Below, in pieces: positions 10,843-21,098 of a stretch of 64,000 nt of DNA (position 1 is the first letter of the stretch; each line of letters begins with the position of its first letter). The notes under the pieces are model-generated. The model ran no database searches and was not told where the DNA came from. It saw only the letters and a list, made by a program, of their open reading frames with translations. The position numbers were made by a program, and so were the translations under genes. The DNA comes from Diaporthe sp. PMI_573 (Eukaryota > Ascomycota > Sordariomycetes > Diaporthales > Diaporthaceae), in contig JAJTUP010000050.1 in assembly GCA_021399435.1 (NCBI GenBank), positions 372,001 through 436,000 on the forward strand, read 5' to 3'.

Positions 10843-11525
10843 GTGGGGAGTACCAATATTATTGCGGAACCCATGACAGAATCTTGGAAAAGGACCGGCA
10901 AAAGATCTAGCGCAGAGAAATTCTCAACCGATCAAGTGGATATTGATGCCGTTCGGGCCAATAAAAGGGCAAAGACAGACACAGACCTCGGCGACAATAT
11001 ACGCAGACCATTCGCTTGTCCTTTCCAAAGACTGAATCCGCTCAACTACTATTGTGGGTTTGGGTGCCGTTTCAGGGGCCACACGCCCGGCCGGGCTGTG
11101 GCCAATCAGAAGGGCCAGTCTGGCTTAGTCAGCAGAGGGCTGGCTACTACACCAAACCCTTCGACGACCACGTCGGCGATAGCTTCCCTTCTTCCTTCGT
11201 TAGCAAGAATCGAACCCGTACCCAGAAGTATGGCTTTTGCTCGCCTCTATTTGCACGTGCAAAGACCCCTTGACCTACGGCATCAGGGCCGTACCAACAA
11301 CTATGGTTGTTCGAAATACGAACTGAAACGCATCAAAGATGTCAAGCAGCACATTTACAGGCGCCACAAGCAGCCTAATTACTACCGCGCACGTTGCTTT
11401 AGTATCTTCAAGACTTCTGACATGAGGGATCAGCATGTAAGGCATGAAGACTGCGATAAGTCAGAGCGTCCTGGCTTCGAGGGTATAACAGAGGCACAGA
11501 AGAACGTTCGTCGACAACTACCCAC
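10843..11525 (+). pseudogene. C2H2 zinc-finger protein fragment with SINE-like insert
   Basis: The frame starts with a basic leader (KRTGKRSSAEKF, NKRAKTD) and enters the same C2H2 family as 1564-2418: FACPFQRLNPLNYY, then an 84-codon foreign insert, then CSKYELKRIKDVKQHIYRRH and RCFSIFKTSDMRDQHVRHEDC. Without the insert the motif would read straight through (NYY to GCSKYELKR). At about 11525 the protein passes into Copia integrase sequence, so the normal C-terminal tail is gone. The whole 324-codon frame (10843-11817) is open, but it is a chimera of gene, SINE-like element and retrotransposon rather than a functional protein. Confidence 0.65.
11053..11304 (-). mobile_element. tRNA-derived SINE candidate
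   Basis: A roughly 250-bp insert splits the C2H2 coding region. Read on the minus strand it has a tRNA-like head with a B box (GGTTCGATTCT, 11206-11216, one mismatch to GGTTCGANTCC) and an A-box-like TAGGTCAAGGGG (11266-11277), spaced 49 bp apart. Ten-base direct repeats flank it: CAACTACTAT (11043-11052) and CAACAACTAT (11295-11304), one mismatch, as expected for a target-site duplication. Insert plus one duplication is 252 bp, a multiple of three, which is why the frame stays open. No second copy is seen in this window. Confidence 0.6.
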
Positions 11526-12020
11526 GGCATGCTGGGTCTATTTCATGGAAAAGAAAGACGACGTGCCCGACGTCATCGACAGATTTCTCACCATAATCGA
11601 GACGCAATTCGACACCAAGGTAAAGACCTTTGCTTCGGACAATGGGGGTAAATACGTCAGCGCAAAGACAATTGAGATCTTCCAGCGCCGTGGAATCACC
11701 CACCCGAAATCACCTCCGAGGCATCACAAATCAAACGGCATGCCTAAACGGTATATGCAAACGATTATCACCGACGCAAGACCGCAAATCCGTGGCAAGA
11801 AATTCATCTGCCTGTAGCCAGAATCAATCGACAACCAGCCCGCACTCGATTTAATACAGAATGCGAAAATCACCGCTCGTTCTAAACATATCGCCGTTCA
11901 CTACCATTTCGTCCGGGAAGACGTCGGAATTGTTTACGACGTCAAACATATCGCTTCGGCAGATAACCTTACAGATATCTGCACAAAAGTTCCTGCTGGA
12001 GGGCCAAAGTGTAGGATAGT
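11526..12020 (+). mobile_element. Copia pol relic: integrase fragment joined to RNase H end
   Basis: The first part encodes integrase core (FMEKKDDVPDVIDRFLT, then FASDNGGKYVS and GITHPKSPPRHHKSNGMPKR). The residue expected to be the catalytic glutamate (NGxxER in Copia) reads lysine (NGMPKR). After the stop at 11815 the same frame continues with the end of Copia RNase H (ARSKHIAVHYHFVRE, then IASADNLTDICTKVPAGGP). All of reverse transcriptase is missing, so this is an internally deleted, inactive copy. No LTR was identified. Confidence 0.8.
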
Positions 12021-12400
12021 ATTGGCATTGATTTGGTGGCTAGGGTATGCTTTGTCGAGAATAACCTCCAATGCCGTGTAACTACCACCATTAACAAGCT
12101 TTAATCCTTAGTGTATATTATGAGTCACTACGACGGGCATTTCTGAGTGAAACATAAAGATGGCTGGCACTAGTGTGGTGCTATTGTCTCTATAGCTCAA
12201 CATTATTAGTGCCTTCTCCTCTGTGGGTTGGCCATCTAGCCATTTGTGTTTGGGGATAAAGATCTGCAGTAGGCTCCCCCGTTGCTTCTAAAAGGAACGA
12301 GGAACATATGGCCTTGAATATAATTTGCCTAACAAACCACGTAATAATGTAAGTAAAAGTAGTAGTAAGGACTAAGATAACGGGTCTCTCACGTTTTATT
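12021..12400. other. Intergenic, nothing recognised
   Basis: This is AT-rich sequence between the Copia relic and the 2EXR gene. Part of it may be decayed 3' LTR, but no TG...CA ends or duplication could be assigned. Confidence 0.3.
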
Positions 12401-13078
12401 TTAGAGATGCATAGTAGGGCCGCTGAAGCAGGTCGGATCGTGGTAGATGTTGTATAGATCCTGGTCGTTGAAGCGTTGGTGATGGTAGCTGGGTTGCCAA
12501 GGGCTCGCCAAAACAATACATCTCAAACTAGCGCAGTCGGCGAGAAAATGCATGAACCCTTCCAGGCCCCGACGACTCTTCCACTCCGCAAAACCAAGAA
12601 GACCACCAAGCAGTGCGAAGCTGTTTATGCCGACCCTCTGGGGAATCGTATGCCAGTCGTTTGAAAATGTAACACTCCCTTGTTGATACTTTTCGAATTG
12701 GCGAAGGAACCCCCGCGCTAAAATACAGCTGTTGCATAAGAGATTCAGCAGGTCATGCTTCGCGTTAAAGCGTAGCTTTCCACGGGTACAGTTGACAGTA
12801 TCCGGGAAGTTCCGCTTCACCTCAGATGCTGACTCTGAGCAGGTGCGTAGGAGTCTTATCATTGTATCGACGCGGTCGTTGAGATCATGGTCCCGTTGGT
12901 TTCGAGTAAGAGGCTCTAGGCCATACACCACTCGGAAAGTCAACGGATGAGAGGATTGGTCTGGTACGGGCTCTTCTCGTCCGTGTAGAAGAACTGAATA
13001 AACCCCGTACTCCGGCGTGGAGTCTTGCCATATCTTCAAACGAATCTCAGTAGGTAGCTTGTTGAATTTGGGAAACAT
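12401..13078 (-). CDS. 2EXR domain protein
   Basis: Using the ATG at 13078 gives 225 residues opening with MFPKFNKLPTEIRLKIW, the hallmark start of the fungal 2EXR domain, and a second typical block MIRLLRTCSESASEVKR near residue 100. The function of the 2EXR family is unknown. Its members form large, expanded gene families in ascomycetes. The frame is open upstream to 13303, but that extension lies partly inside a dispersed repeat (13213-13492) and carries no conserved sequence, so the downstream ATG is preferred. No intron is needed. The size and domain position look complete. Confidence 0.7.
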   Translation of the reverse strand: MFPKFNKLPTEIRLKIWQDSTPEYGVYSVLLHGREEPVPDQSSHPLTFRVVYGLEPLTRNQRDHDLNDRVDTMIRLLRTCSESASEVKRNFPDTVNCTRGKLRFNAKHDLLNLLCNSCILARGFLRQFEKYQQGSVTFSNDWHTIPQRVGINSFALLGGLLGFAEWKSRRGLEGFMHFLADCASLRCIVLASPWQPSYHHQRFNDQDLYNIYHDPTCFSGPTMHL

Positions 13079-13212
13079 ATTGGAGTTGAAGACTCTATAT
13101 AAGACGCGCTTGAAGCAATGAAATGTCTGGCTGTGTTTTTGTTTTAAAGAATTGACTATTGGTAACAAGAGCATAAAAACTTTCCCATGGTAAGAAATAT
13201 CTGGAAAACATT

Positions 13213-13492
13213 TTGTTGGAAGGCAGCACTTCGGGCCCGTCGGAGGCCCGGTGAAGGGCACCGTAGTATCGGCGAAAGGCACCGCAGCACCGCTCAGGCC
13301 CATATGGCGCCCAAGTCAGGGCAGAGCCTCGCTCAGGCCAGCGTGCATCGAGATCCATGAGGGATGGGCAGGTCAGGTTATAAGATGGGTGGCTAGACGC
13401 ACTGGAATCACAATGTAGTTAGGTATCAATCGTAACATAGCACGGAATGTTCAGATCCTGATCTGCCCTCAAGCAATCTTTGCCCAGCATCT
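13213..13492 (+). repeat. 280-bp dispersed repeat, copy A
   Basis: This segment matches the reverse complement of 34040-34319 with one clear substitution (CTCTGCCC versus CTCAGCCC). It begins TGTTGGAAGG and has CA at 13488-13489, three bases before homology ends, so a solo LTR is possible. TGTTGGAAG is also how the Copia LTR at 31681-31991 begins. The downstream edge lies directly against hAT coding sequence. Confidence 0.85.
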
Positions 13493-14371
13493 AATATCTG
13501 GGATGTCATCCAAGGCTTCGAATTCCTAATGGCAAAACTGGAGGAGTACAAGGCAGTCGCGGCGGATTATCCTGATCCCGAACACTTCAGGATCAACATC
13601 AACCTAGGGTGGCAGAAGCTCAACAAATATTACACAATTCTCGACGAGACACCAATATATTACGCGGCGTTGGCTCTCCACCCTGCGAATCGATGGTGTT
13701 GGTTCGAAGAACACTGGGGAAAACATCCGGATTGGATCGCAACTGCGAAAGAGATGGTTCAGGAGGTATGGGAGACCGAATATCGCAACCTCGAGGTGGT
13801 ATTGAGCCCGGGAAATGAGCCCGTTGCTAAACGGCGAAGGAAGTACCAAAATGCCTTCGAGGAATACTGCGAACAGTCACGATACGAGCCATCAAGCCGG
13901 TTATCGACGCCTACGACCACGCCAGCGAGGATGAGGTCTTCTGCGACTCCTGAGTCCCTGAGGGACGAGTACGAGGCGTGGCAACAAAGCTGGGTTCCAA
14001 CAGACACCCATATTCGAGACCCCAGCGCATATTGGCAGGATAACCGAGCTCAATATCCCCGCCTCTCTCGAATGGCTCTTGATTTCCTCACGATCCAGCC
14101 GATGTCAGCCGAGTGCGAGAGGCTCTTTTCTGCCGCAAGTCGATTGGTGACTCCCCTGCGCAGCCGCCTCGAAGTCGATATAATCGGGATGTGTCTACTG
14201 CTGCGTTCGTGGCTACAAGCCAAGATAATCGACGACCTGGATCCTCTGTTCGTTCCCACGCAAATCGAGGTCGAGAGCAGCGCCAGAAGCGAGGCAGGCG
14301 CAAGAGAGTCAATGGCGTCATTTCTCGGCCGAGCGAGAGAGCTGGCAGAAGAGGAGAACGGGTGGGAATAA
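13493..14371 (+). pseudogene. hAT transposase C-terminal part, internal-deletion copy
   Basis: From 13490 the frame reads SNIWDVIQGFEFL, then YPDPEHFRININLGWQKLNKYYTILDETPIYYAA, and ends with the hAT dimerisation domain: MSAECERLFSAASRLVTPLRSRLE (about 14100-14180). The stop is at 14369. This is the part lacking in the hAT gene at 31992-33551, and the overlap between the two is clear. The catalytic two-thirds upstream is absent: the 280-bp repeat takes its place. Confidence 0.8.
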
Positions 14372-14707
14372 CTGGTGGAGCATGTCGCGAATATCTCGTC
14401 AACTAGGCCAACTGTGACAGGACAAGAGCACGAACGAGGTCGAGTGTGACTTGGGTAAAATGATTGTTTACGAGTAAAGAAAGAGACGCTTAAGGAAAAC
14501 TCCGACTTAAGCTATTTACACAATATTCATAAAGTGAGACTATTCATAAAGTATGAAAGTCACATGATCGTTCCCTCACACCAACTCAACGTCAATCCAT
14601 TCAACGAAAGCGTTCAGTTGATCAACTCAACGAGAGGTCGGCGATTACTAAGCCAATTCACTCAATATAGGTCGTCCGTTGAGTTGGTTGAGTTGTTTGG
14701 GTCTCTG
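14372..14707 (+). mobile_element. hAT 3' non-coding end with terminal inverted repeat
   Basis: The DNA after the transposase stop is rich in GTTGAGTT/AACTCAAC motifs. It ends at 14707 with GTTGAGTTGTTTGGGTCTCTG, whose complement starts CAGAGACCCAAACAACTCAAC. A CAGxG start is usual for hAT termini. The same 21-base end occurs at 46403-46423. No matching 5' terminus in inverse orientation is in the window. Confidence 0.6.
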
Positions 14708-16740
14708 CTCCAGCGCCTGCTTGCTGGGCTGACTCGCCCATTATCCTGGCAGATGCTTCGTGCAGTAATATAGTAGCTGCTTCGCGGGCAGCTCGCCAGT
14801 TTTCTTTGCCTCTCGGGACCAGACACGCCATCAGGAACCCACTTCAATCAATCACACCAATTCCATCCTCGTCTGGAACCACATCGAGCCTCTCCTGATC
14901 TTCCCTAAAGTCTGGGTATATTCTGCCCGATGTGCGAGCTTGTTGGATGTGAGATTGACAATAGGAAGTCCCGCGTCGTGAATGTGAGCCTGCAAGCAGG
15001 TGAAAGCGATGAGTGCGAATTGGAGAAATATGCTCGAACAGGCGGAGTACTAGAAGTTGCACATTGGGTACTTTGTTGGGATTGCTGATCCCAATTTATC
15101 GAAAATACCTCTCATTTCCATTGTTGATTTTCATTGCAGAAATACGATGCAAAATACGATTTAAGGCAGAAGTAAAACTCTTCGGAAAAAGTACCTTTAC
15201 TATATTACCCTGCTTTCCTCATTCTCTAGCCCTTGCCTCGCCATGTTGCTGTTAAGAGCGTGCACTTCTCTACATGTATGTCTATATTTGAATGGCTAGC
15301 TGCGTCAGTTCGTTATAGGATTGAGCTAGCTTTCCAGCACGCCTTCCGAGTCCCGGAGCCTTCGTCAACATCAAGCCTAAGTCTTCCGTTGCCAATTTAA
15401 ACGATTTTGGTGTTCTTTTCAGGCAATTTGGTCAGCGATCCCAATAAAGATCATTGGCTCTATTGAGGAACGTTGGCACTAACATATCGATATGTGCAAC
15501 TGGAAGCAATATTTGTGCGAAAATTGCGAAATGGAAACCTCGCAAGAAGAAATTATTACCCAATGTCCTGTTGCAGCTGCCCGCGATACTTGTTGTGCCA
15601 TTAGTGCCGCTACGTCGTGACTACGGAGCAAGTTATAGAGGGTAAATGCGGGCCATGTAATTACCCTACGCCTGTTAGCGATTGAATAGCTGCTTGAACG
15701 CGTTGGAGCCTGTGGATCTCGTCGAGCCGGAGCTCCGCCAGCTCCAGGAGGATCGTGATGGACTGCATTATGACGTGGAGTGGACTGGGCACCAGGCCTC
15801 GCAAGCATCGGGTCAGCCGGGTCTCGCACCTACCAGCTGCGCCTGCTAGACCTGGGCCACCAGCTACGCCAGACCCCTCACCACATCCATATGCGAGAGG
15901 CGAAGAATCACCACTACCGCTTGGGCCTTTCTCCCATCGCCAGCATCGCGGCGATGTCTGTTTTGGCATTATGTTTAGTGCTGCCTTGACGTCCCCTAGA
16001 CAGACCAATATGACAGGTTAGAAGCGTGCGTGGACAGCTTGTCTAAAAGTACCACACCAAGATTCCACTCCTTGATTTTCTACCTTACTGTATACATATG
16101 TATTGGTGACGCGACTAAAGGTTCTTTGGCAATTTTCGCTACTGCCTAAATACTGCCGCAAATATTAATTATTAATCCGCCAGGCCTCCTAAGTTACTAT
16201 TTCAGCAAAGTTCCAATTTTTATTACATCGTGATCTCAAATACATCCTTACGTCGTACCATATCATAATTCCAAAGCGAGATCAACAAATCCATATGCGC
16301 CAACGTCCTCCACTTCTTGGCCGTGAGTCAATTGCTTCATACCCTGCTTGCAACTGAACGGTCCGTCGTTCAGTTGGCCGTGCCTGAGAAGATTTCACAC
16401 CGGTAAGCGAGTCAGTGGAAGTGGAAAGGGCAAGGAGAGAACAGAGGATCCAGTACAGAAGGTCACATCGTCATGAGATTACGGCCCAAAGCCAAGGGAC
16501 CAAGGGAGAGTATGCTAGGATTGCCGATCAGACGAACAAAATGCACAATTGGGTAAGGATAGTATTAGTATGTGACAATATGAACTTGATTGAACTGTAG
16601 ATTATAGAATATATATAAAGCAGTTGCTCTTGCCGAGCATTTTCCTTAAGTATGCCTTCCCCCGTAGTCTTTTTCGCCGTGTCTAAATCATTCCAACGCC
16701 ATCGATTTTCTCTTGTTGCAGAACATAGTACCCAAAGACG
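14708..16740. other. No intact gene; one coding-like scrap
   Basis: Most of this stretch shows nothing. Between about 15700 and 15990 the plus strand looks coding in two frames (ELRQLQEDRDGLHYDVEW, then YQLRLLDLGHQLRQTPHHIH), joined by an apparent frameshift, and this may be a small pseudogene of unknown family. Around 16150-16250 the DNA is AT-rich. Confidence 0.3.
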
Positions 16741-17109
16741 ATGACCGAAATCCTGCAACAGCTCGAGGAGCTCAAACACGAACTTGCGGTGTTGGAAAGC
16801 CGTGTAAATCAAGAGTTATCGAGATATCTGTTGATCCAAGGTGCTCGACTACCAGAGCCCCACAGGCTCACTGACTCCAAAAACTACCATGTTTGGCGGC
16901 GATATATGCACGCTAAAATCGACATCGACAAGAATGCAATCACGAAAAACGAGCTCGATCCCGCAATAAGTGAGATAATTGTGTTTTTTTTACATACTCT
17001 CTCACGTAGACTTAACATTCAAGAGAAAATGTCTCCAGTCCTGGATCTGGCAAATGTCACCCGAAAACTTGGGGCAGGACGATTTGACAGGCGCGATCAA
17101 GGTCCCTGA
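16741..17109 (+). pseudogene. Possible Copia gag N-terminal fragment
   Basis: The 122-codon frame has an N-terminal coiled coil (residues 3-30) followed by LPEPHRLTDSKNYHVWRRYMHAKI, which resembles the start of Copia Gag (LPxPxxLx...NYxxWxxxM). The frame loses this character after about residue 75. It is a possible remnant only, with no LTR or zinc knuckle. Confidence 0.3.
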
Positions 17110-17474
17110 GCTGTGCGAAGCATCAGATTCAGGTATACATGAGTATATGCATTAGGCCATAATACGCCGTAGACCTTAATGTCTAGAACCTAAAAGGCAG
17201 AATTAGTGAAATGGTTTCCTATTCCTCAATCCTTTATTCTTAATATTTTACAATTCTCCAATGAAGTCGCTACATCCTTAAAAACTGAGCGTCTCCTTCC
17301 GAAGGCAGTGCCATAGTTTCACAAAGCTTAAACTATCTATTTGACTTTACATGTACACTATGTTATCCTAGGGTATGCTTTGGGTGATACTGTAGCAAAT
17401 GTGGCACAGGAGAATTGCAGTCAAAAAACCTGCGACTATCGTTCCCCATTATTCCCATTTTCGTAGCATTAGTA
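17110..17474. other. AT-rich flank of pogo element
   Basis: No gene is recognised. This is the left flank of the element starting at 17475. Confidence 0.4.
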
Positions 17475-19493
17475 CCGTATTAATTGAGAAAATTCAATTT
17501 TACGCTAGCAGGCCTCCCCAGCCTTTCTAACGATAACAGGCCTAACGCGCTGCCAAAACCAGTTTAACGCCTCGCCAAGGCCGCATAACCCAATTCCCAG
17601 GTATTTCCGAGCCCCTATTGCATTCTCCTGGCCAGAACCGACTTTTGAAGCTATTCCCACTGCTGCGTGACAACGATATCGACGATTCTGACAATTCTGA
17701 GACAGGTGCGCGCAGCATGCCTCCTCTGACTGAGCTTTCAACCAACGCGGTACGGCCTATACAGCCTAAAAGGCCTGGGAGGAAGCCATTCCCTTTAGAA
17801 AAGCGAAAACCGCCTTCTTTCAAGCCAATCCAGCGAATCGAGCGTTCTTATTCGCATAAGAAGCGTATTGAAGTACTCCTCTTCCTTCAGCATCACCGGG
17901 TACGCATTGACGACAGCTGGAATCCTCATACCCGACAGAGGGAAGGCTTCGAGGCTCCTGTTGATGGGTATCGGCAACCAACGTACGAGGAGGCCCACGT
18001 CTTCTTCAAGATTCCTCTGGATACTATACGAAACTGGTGGAGGAATCGGATCAAGATCATGGCTAATGAGGCATTGGATAAGCCTTATAGTCCTCTCTGG
18101 CCAGATCTGGAGGAACGCCTGTATGTGTTATTCTGTGAAGCTCGTCAGGAGAATAAGATAACAACTGTCTCCTGGTTCCGGCGGAATTCTAAGCAAATCT
18201 GGAAAGAGACTTGTCCTGACTCTGAGAAGGTCTTCGTCTTCTCTAATGGCTGGTTCGCTGGCTTCAAACGCCGCTATCGAATAACGCGCCGACGCATCAC
18301 GAAAAAGGCTACAAAGTTGCCTCAGGAATACGTTCCTGTTGTCAACCGATTTCTCCAATACATCAAGCGTAACTCTCTGCTAAAGGCTCCAGGGCCGTTG
18401 CTGCCTACAATACGGAATATAGCCCACTCGCCAGAGACTAGTCGCTTTCGCAAAGCCAATATACTCAACTTCGATGAAACGCCTGTTCCCTTCGAGTTCA
18501 ACTCTGGCTGTACGTACGAGCATAAAGGCGCAAAGTCAGTCCAGGCGAAGGCTGAGAAGAATGGCTGGGATAAGCGTCAAGTAACGCTTATCCTTTACCT
18601 CTTTGCTGATGGAAAACAGCGCCTCAAGCCGAAGATCATCTTCAAAGGCGCTAACGGCCCTACTGCACGTATCTATAAGCAAGAGAGTCACCGATACTCT
18701 CCTAACGTCACAGTCGAATACAACGCCACAGCTTACAACAACGAGGAGTTGATGGAGAAATGGATCGATCAAGAGCTCCAGCCTATCGCTGAGGCACAAG
18801 GAGAACTATTACTTGTCATGGATGTTGCTTCTTTTCATGTTACTTCTAGCATCAAGAAGAAGCTGAGGAAACTGAACGTTTTCACTGCTTTAATACCGAC
18901 AGGGTGTACTAGTCTTCTTCAGCCATGCGATACTGCTGTGAATGGGCCACTTAAGCTTTGGCTTCAGGAGTTCACAGACGAGTATATTGCCCAGAAGGAG
19001 ATCGATGAGAAGAGAGCTGGGAATCACGATTTTGCCTGGACGACCTCAGAGCGGAGGATAATGACGACTTGGGTGGTAGATAAAGCCATGACGCGGCTAG
19101 AGGAGAAGGCTGATATCGTCCGCAACGCTTTTATTCACACTGGAATAGCTGTACGGCCTGATCTTGATGAGAGGCATAGCCTACAGATTAAAGGATTTAA
19201 CTTCACGCAGTACGACTATTCTGGCTGGGAAACGGCTGAGGCTGTAGTGGACGAGGTCAGGCTCTTCGAGGAAGTACCTGTCACTAGTCTGGATGACCAA
19301 GAGGAGTATATTGCCCATGACGAAGTCGAGGCAATTCAGGAGTGCATAGTGGTGGCCTCATGAGGACTTCCTCCTAGCAAAATTTGGTGGGGTGAAAAAC
19401 GGGGCGATTTGCCCCTGTGGAGGCCCTGGTCAGTGGCTGGCCGCCATGCCACTACTGGCCTAGTGCAAAATTGAATTTTCTCAATTAATACGG
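17475..19493 (+). mobile_element. Pogo-like DNA transposon, apparently complete (copy A)
   Basis: The 2,019-bp element has perfect 27-bp terminal inverted repeats (17475-17501 and 19467-19493) starting CCGTATTAATTGAG. It is flanked by TA on both sides (17473-17474 and 19494-19495), the usual pogo/Tc1 target duplication. It holds one uninterrupted transposase gene. Perfect ends and an open frame suggest a young or recently active copy. Confidence 0.9.
17618..19363 (+). CDS. Pogo-family DDE transposase
   Basis: The 581-residue protein is encoded in one exon inside the element at 17475-19493. A basic N-terminus (PKRPGRKPFPLEKRKP) precedes helix-turn-helix DNA-binding regions (about 80-145 and a CENP-B-like second helix block about 160-230). 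The catalytic DDE_1 domain shows D286 (LNFDETPVPFEF), D402 (LLLVMDVASFH) and D438 (SLLQPCDTAVNGPLK), a DD35D spacing typical of pogo/Fot1. It should cut at the 27-bp ends and insert into TA. An internal ATG at 17717 is an alternative start, but no stop or frameshift is present. Confidence 0.9.
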   Translation: MHSPGQNRLLKLFPLLRDNDIDDSDNSETGARSMPPLTELSTNAVRPIQPKRPGRKPFPLEKRKPPSFKPIQRIERSYSHKKRIEVLLFLQHHRVRIDDSWNPHTRQREGFEAPVDGYRQPTYEEAHVFFKIPLDTIRNWWRNRIKIMANEALDKPYSPLWPDLEERLYVLFCEARQENKITTVSWFRRNSKQIWKETCPDSEKVFVFSNGWFAGFKRRYRITRRRITKKATKLPQEYVPVVNRFLQYIKRNSLLKAPGPLLPTIRNIAHSPETSRFRKANILNFDETPVPFEFNSGCTYEHKGAKSVQAKAEKNGWDKRQVTLILYLFADGKQRLKPKIIFKGANGPTARIYKQESHRYSPNVTVEYNATAYNNEELMEKWIDQELQPIAEAQGELLLVMDVASFHVTSSIKKKLRKLNVFTALIPTGCTSLLQPCDTAVNGPLKLWLQEFTDEYIAQKEIDEKRAGNHDFAWTTSERRIMTTWVVDKAMTRLEEKADIVRNAFIHTGIAVRPDLDERHSLQIKGFNFTQYDYSGWETAEAVVDEVRLFEEVPVTSLDDQEEYIAHDEVEAIQECIVVAS

Positions 19494-20123
19494 TACGACC
19501 TCGGCGGTAGCTAAGGTCCGTGCATTGTGCTAAACCTAATTTGCTGACTACCGCCAAGCTGTGTGCCCGAGATCTGGTACACCCCCCGGCTTGTCAATTA
19601 GCCGGACATGGCCCCTGTTCCCGTGAGTCATTGCACTAGGTGTTACGAGCTAGTCTGCAAGGAAGTAGGCATGATAAAATCCATCTAGTTCTATGGTTAT
19701 GCAAATGTTTCCATGTCCGTCTAGAAGCCACTTCTAACTATGCGCATAAAGAGAACCCCTATAGTTGCCTAAACTATAAATCGTATTGGTTTAAAGTCAG
19801 AGTGTTGTTCAACAAATCTGGGAAAATAAAGTGCACCTTAACGCAGCTTAGGAAGGAGTTGAGAGCACATCTGGTAATTGCGCCATTGTGTCATCACCTG
19901 GTCCGAGCATCCCCCCCTTCCTCTGTCAGCAAGCAGAGACGCCAAAGCGACAGCAGCATCTTCCGGGGAGTACAGCGTCCCTACGCCCCAGTCTCTAACC
20001 CCAAAGAGTGCATTGGCTGCTCTTGAGAGCGCACACGAGTCTTCACAGGAGCCTGCAGACAGTGCGCAACCAGCAGAACGACACAAGGCTGCAGCTGCAA
20101 AGCCTGCAGAGCCTCGGCCCAAA
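19494..20123. other. Right flank of pogo element and leader of next gene
   Basis: No separate gene is recognised. The frame of the following ORF is open from 19878, so part of this may be its 5' coding region (alanine/serine-rich). Confidence 0.3.
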
Positions 20124-21098
20124 ATGTCATTTGCTGCCATCAATACTGCCAACCCATCCCCACGTTCCCTCTCAAAGTCCACCACCCCACAGAGCCAGGA
20201 CGACGGCTTCAGCGGCGTCACATACCCGGTCCTGGGCGAGATCTACCAGGCCTACTACAAAGACGCAAAGTACGATGGATGGTGGATGTGCACCCCGCTC
20301 CCCTGGGATGCCTGGGAACGCCAGATCGGCATTAACTTTACCTTCAAAAAGGCGAACCTGTGGAGAGACCTGCCAGAGGAACAATACACGGTGGACCGAG
20401 TGCGCGTTCAGCCCGGGACCCGCAGGACCAAGAAGGTCATCGCGGGCTGGAAGGGCGACTTCAGGGCGGGCGGACCCAAGGTCAGGGAGCGCGTCTTCCC
20501 CATGCTGTTGTTCGAGGACGTCGAAGGCGAGCCGGGCAACTTCAAGTTTCCGGCCTCGCCCGAGAAGTCCTACACCTTCCCCAAGAGTGCGCTTAAGGCC
20601 CTGCCGACCGAGTGGATTTCCGCGGTAAACCTGAGGCTGCCTGGTGTTTACGTCCGCCGCCCTGTTGGGGGGCGTGACACGGCTGAGCGGTTCAGGGAGA
20701 GGTTCCGGGCTCGGGAGGCCCTTCGGAATAAGAAGCAGCCGGGGACTCCCAAGAAGTCCAGACCTGTCAGTCCATCTAGTTCTGCGGTAGCAAGTTCTCC
20801 CATAATGACCAGCTCTGCCGCGGAGGCCAGTTCTCCTGTGCTGGCCAGTTCACTTGTGAAGGAGGCTTCTAGAGAGGACGCCTCCAGGGAGGATACCGAG
20901 ATGGCCGATGCGGAATCGCTGTCTGGCGCTACTGCCGTCGAGGGCGACACCGCGGGTCAGCCGGATGTTTTGGACCCTGCGAAGAGTCTTGCAGTCGTGA
21001 AGACGCCTCCGAACACAAAGACTCCCTCGGCCGCGGCGACTCCTCAGACCGGGAGGGAAAAGCAGTGGAGGGCTGTGGTCTTGGGCGAGTATTCGTGA
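20124..21098 (+). CDS. Unrecognised fungal protein, single exon
   Basis: From the ATG at 20124 (MSFAAINTANPSP) the protein has 324 residues. An upstream in-frame ATG at 19878 would add 82 low-complexity residues. A folded core of about 140 residues starts with PVLGEIYQAYYKDAKYDGWW and contains several tryptophans plus a FPMLLFEDVEGEP segment. This layout recalls small beta-barrel reader modules, but I cannot assign a family. The C-terminal half is S/T/A/P-rich and acidic (ASSP repeats, SREDASREDTEMAD), probably disordered. There is no signal peptide or membrane helix. GC content is higher than in the flanks, with strong third-position bias, supporting a real gene. Confidence 0.5.
   Translation: MSFAAINTANPSPRSLSKSTTPQSQDDGFSGVTYPVLGEIYQAYYKDAKYDGWWMCTPLPWDAWERQIGINFTFKKANLWRDLPEEQYTVDRVRVQPGTRRTKKVIAGWKGDFRAGGPKVRERVFPMLLFEDVEGEPGNFKFPASPEKSYTFPKSALKALPTEWISAVNLRLPGVYVRRPVGGRDTAERFRERFRAREALRNKKQPGTPKKSRPVSPSSSAVASSPIMTSSAAEASSPVLASSLVKEASREDASREDTEMADAESLSGATAVEGDTAGQPDVLDPAKSLAVVKTPPNTKTPSAAATPQTGREKQWRAVVLGEYS

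Noticed and set aside
10843..11817. One intact 324-residue protein
   Set aside because: The frame crosses three unrelated sources (C2H2 gene, SINE-like insert, Copia integrase), so it is a chance read-through.
13079..13303. N-terminal extension of the 2EXR protein
   Set aside because: It overlaps the 280-bp dispersed repeat and lacks conserved sequence; the ATG at 13078 sits right at the domain start.
20008..20628. 206-codon arginine/serine-rich frame
   Set aside because: It is a frame-shifted shadow of the ORF at 20124-21098, with composition typical of GC-rich out-of-frame translation.
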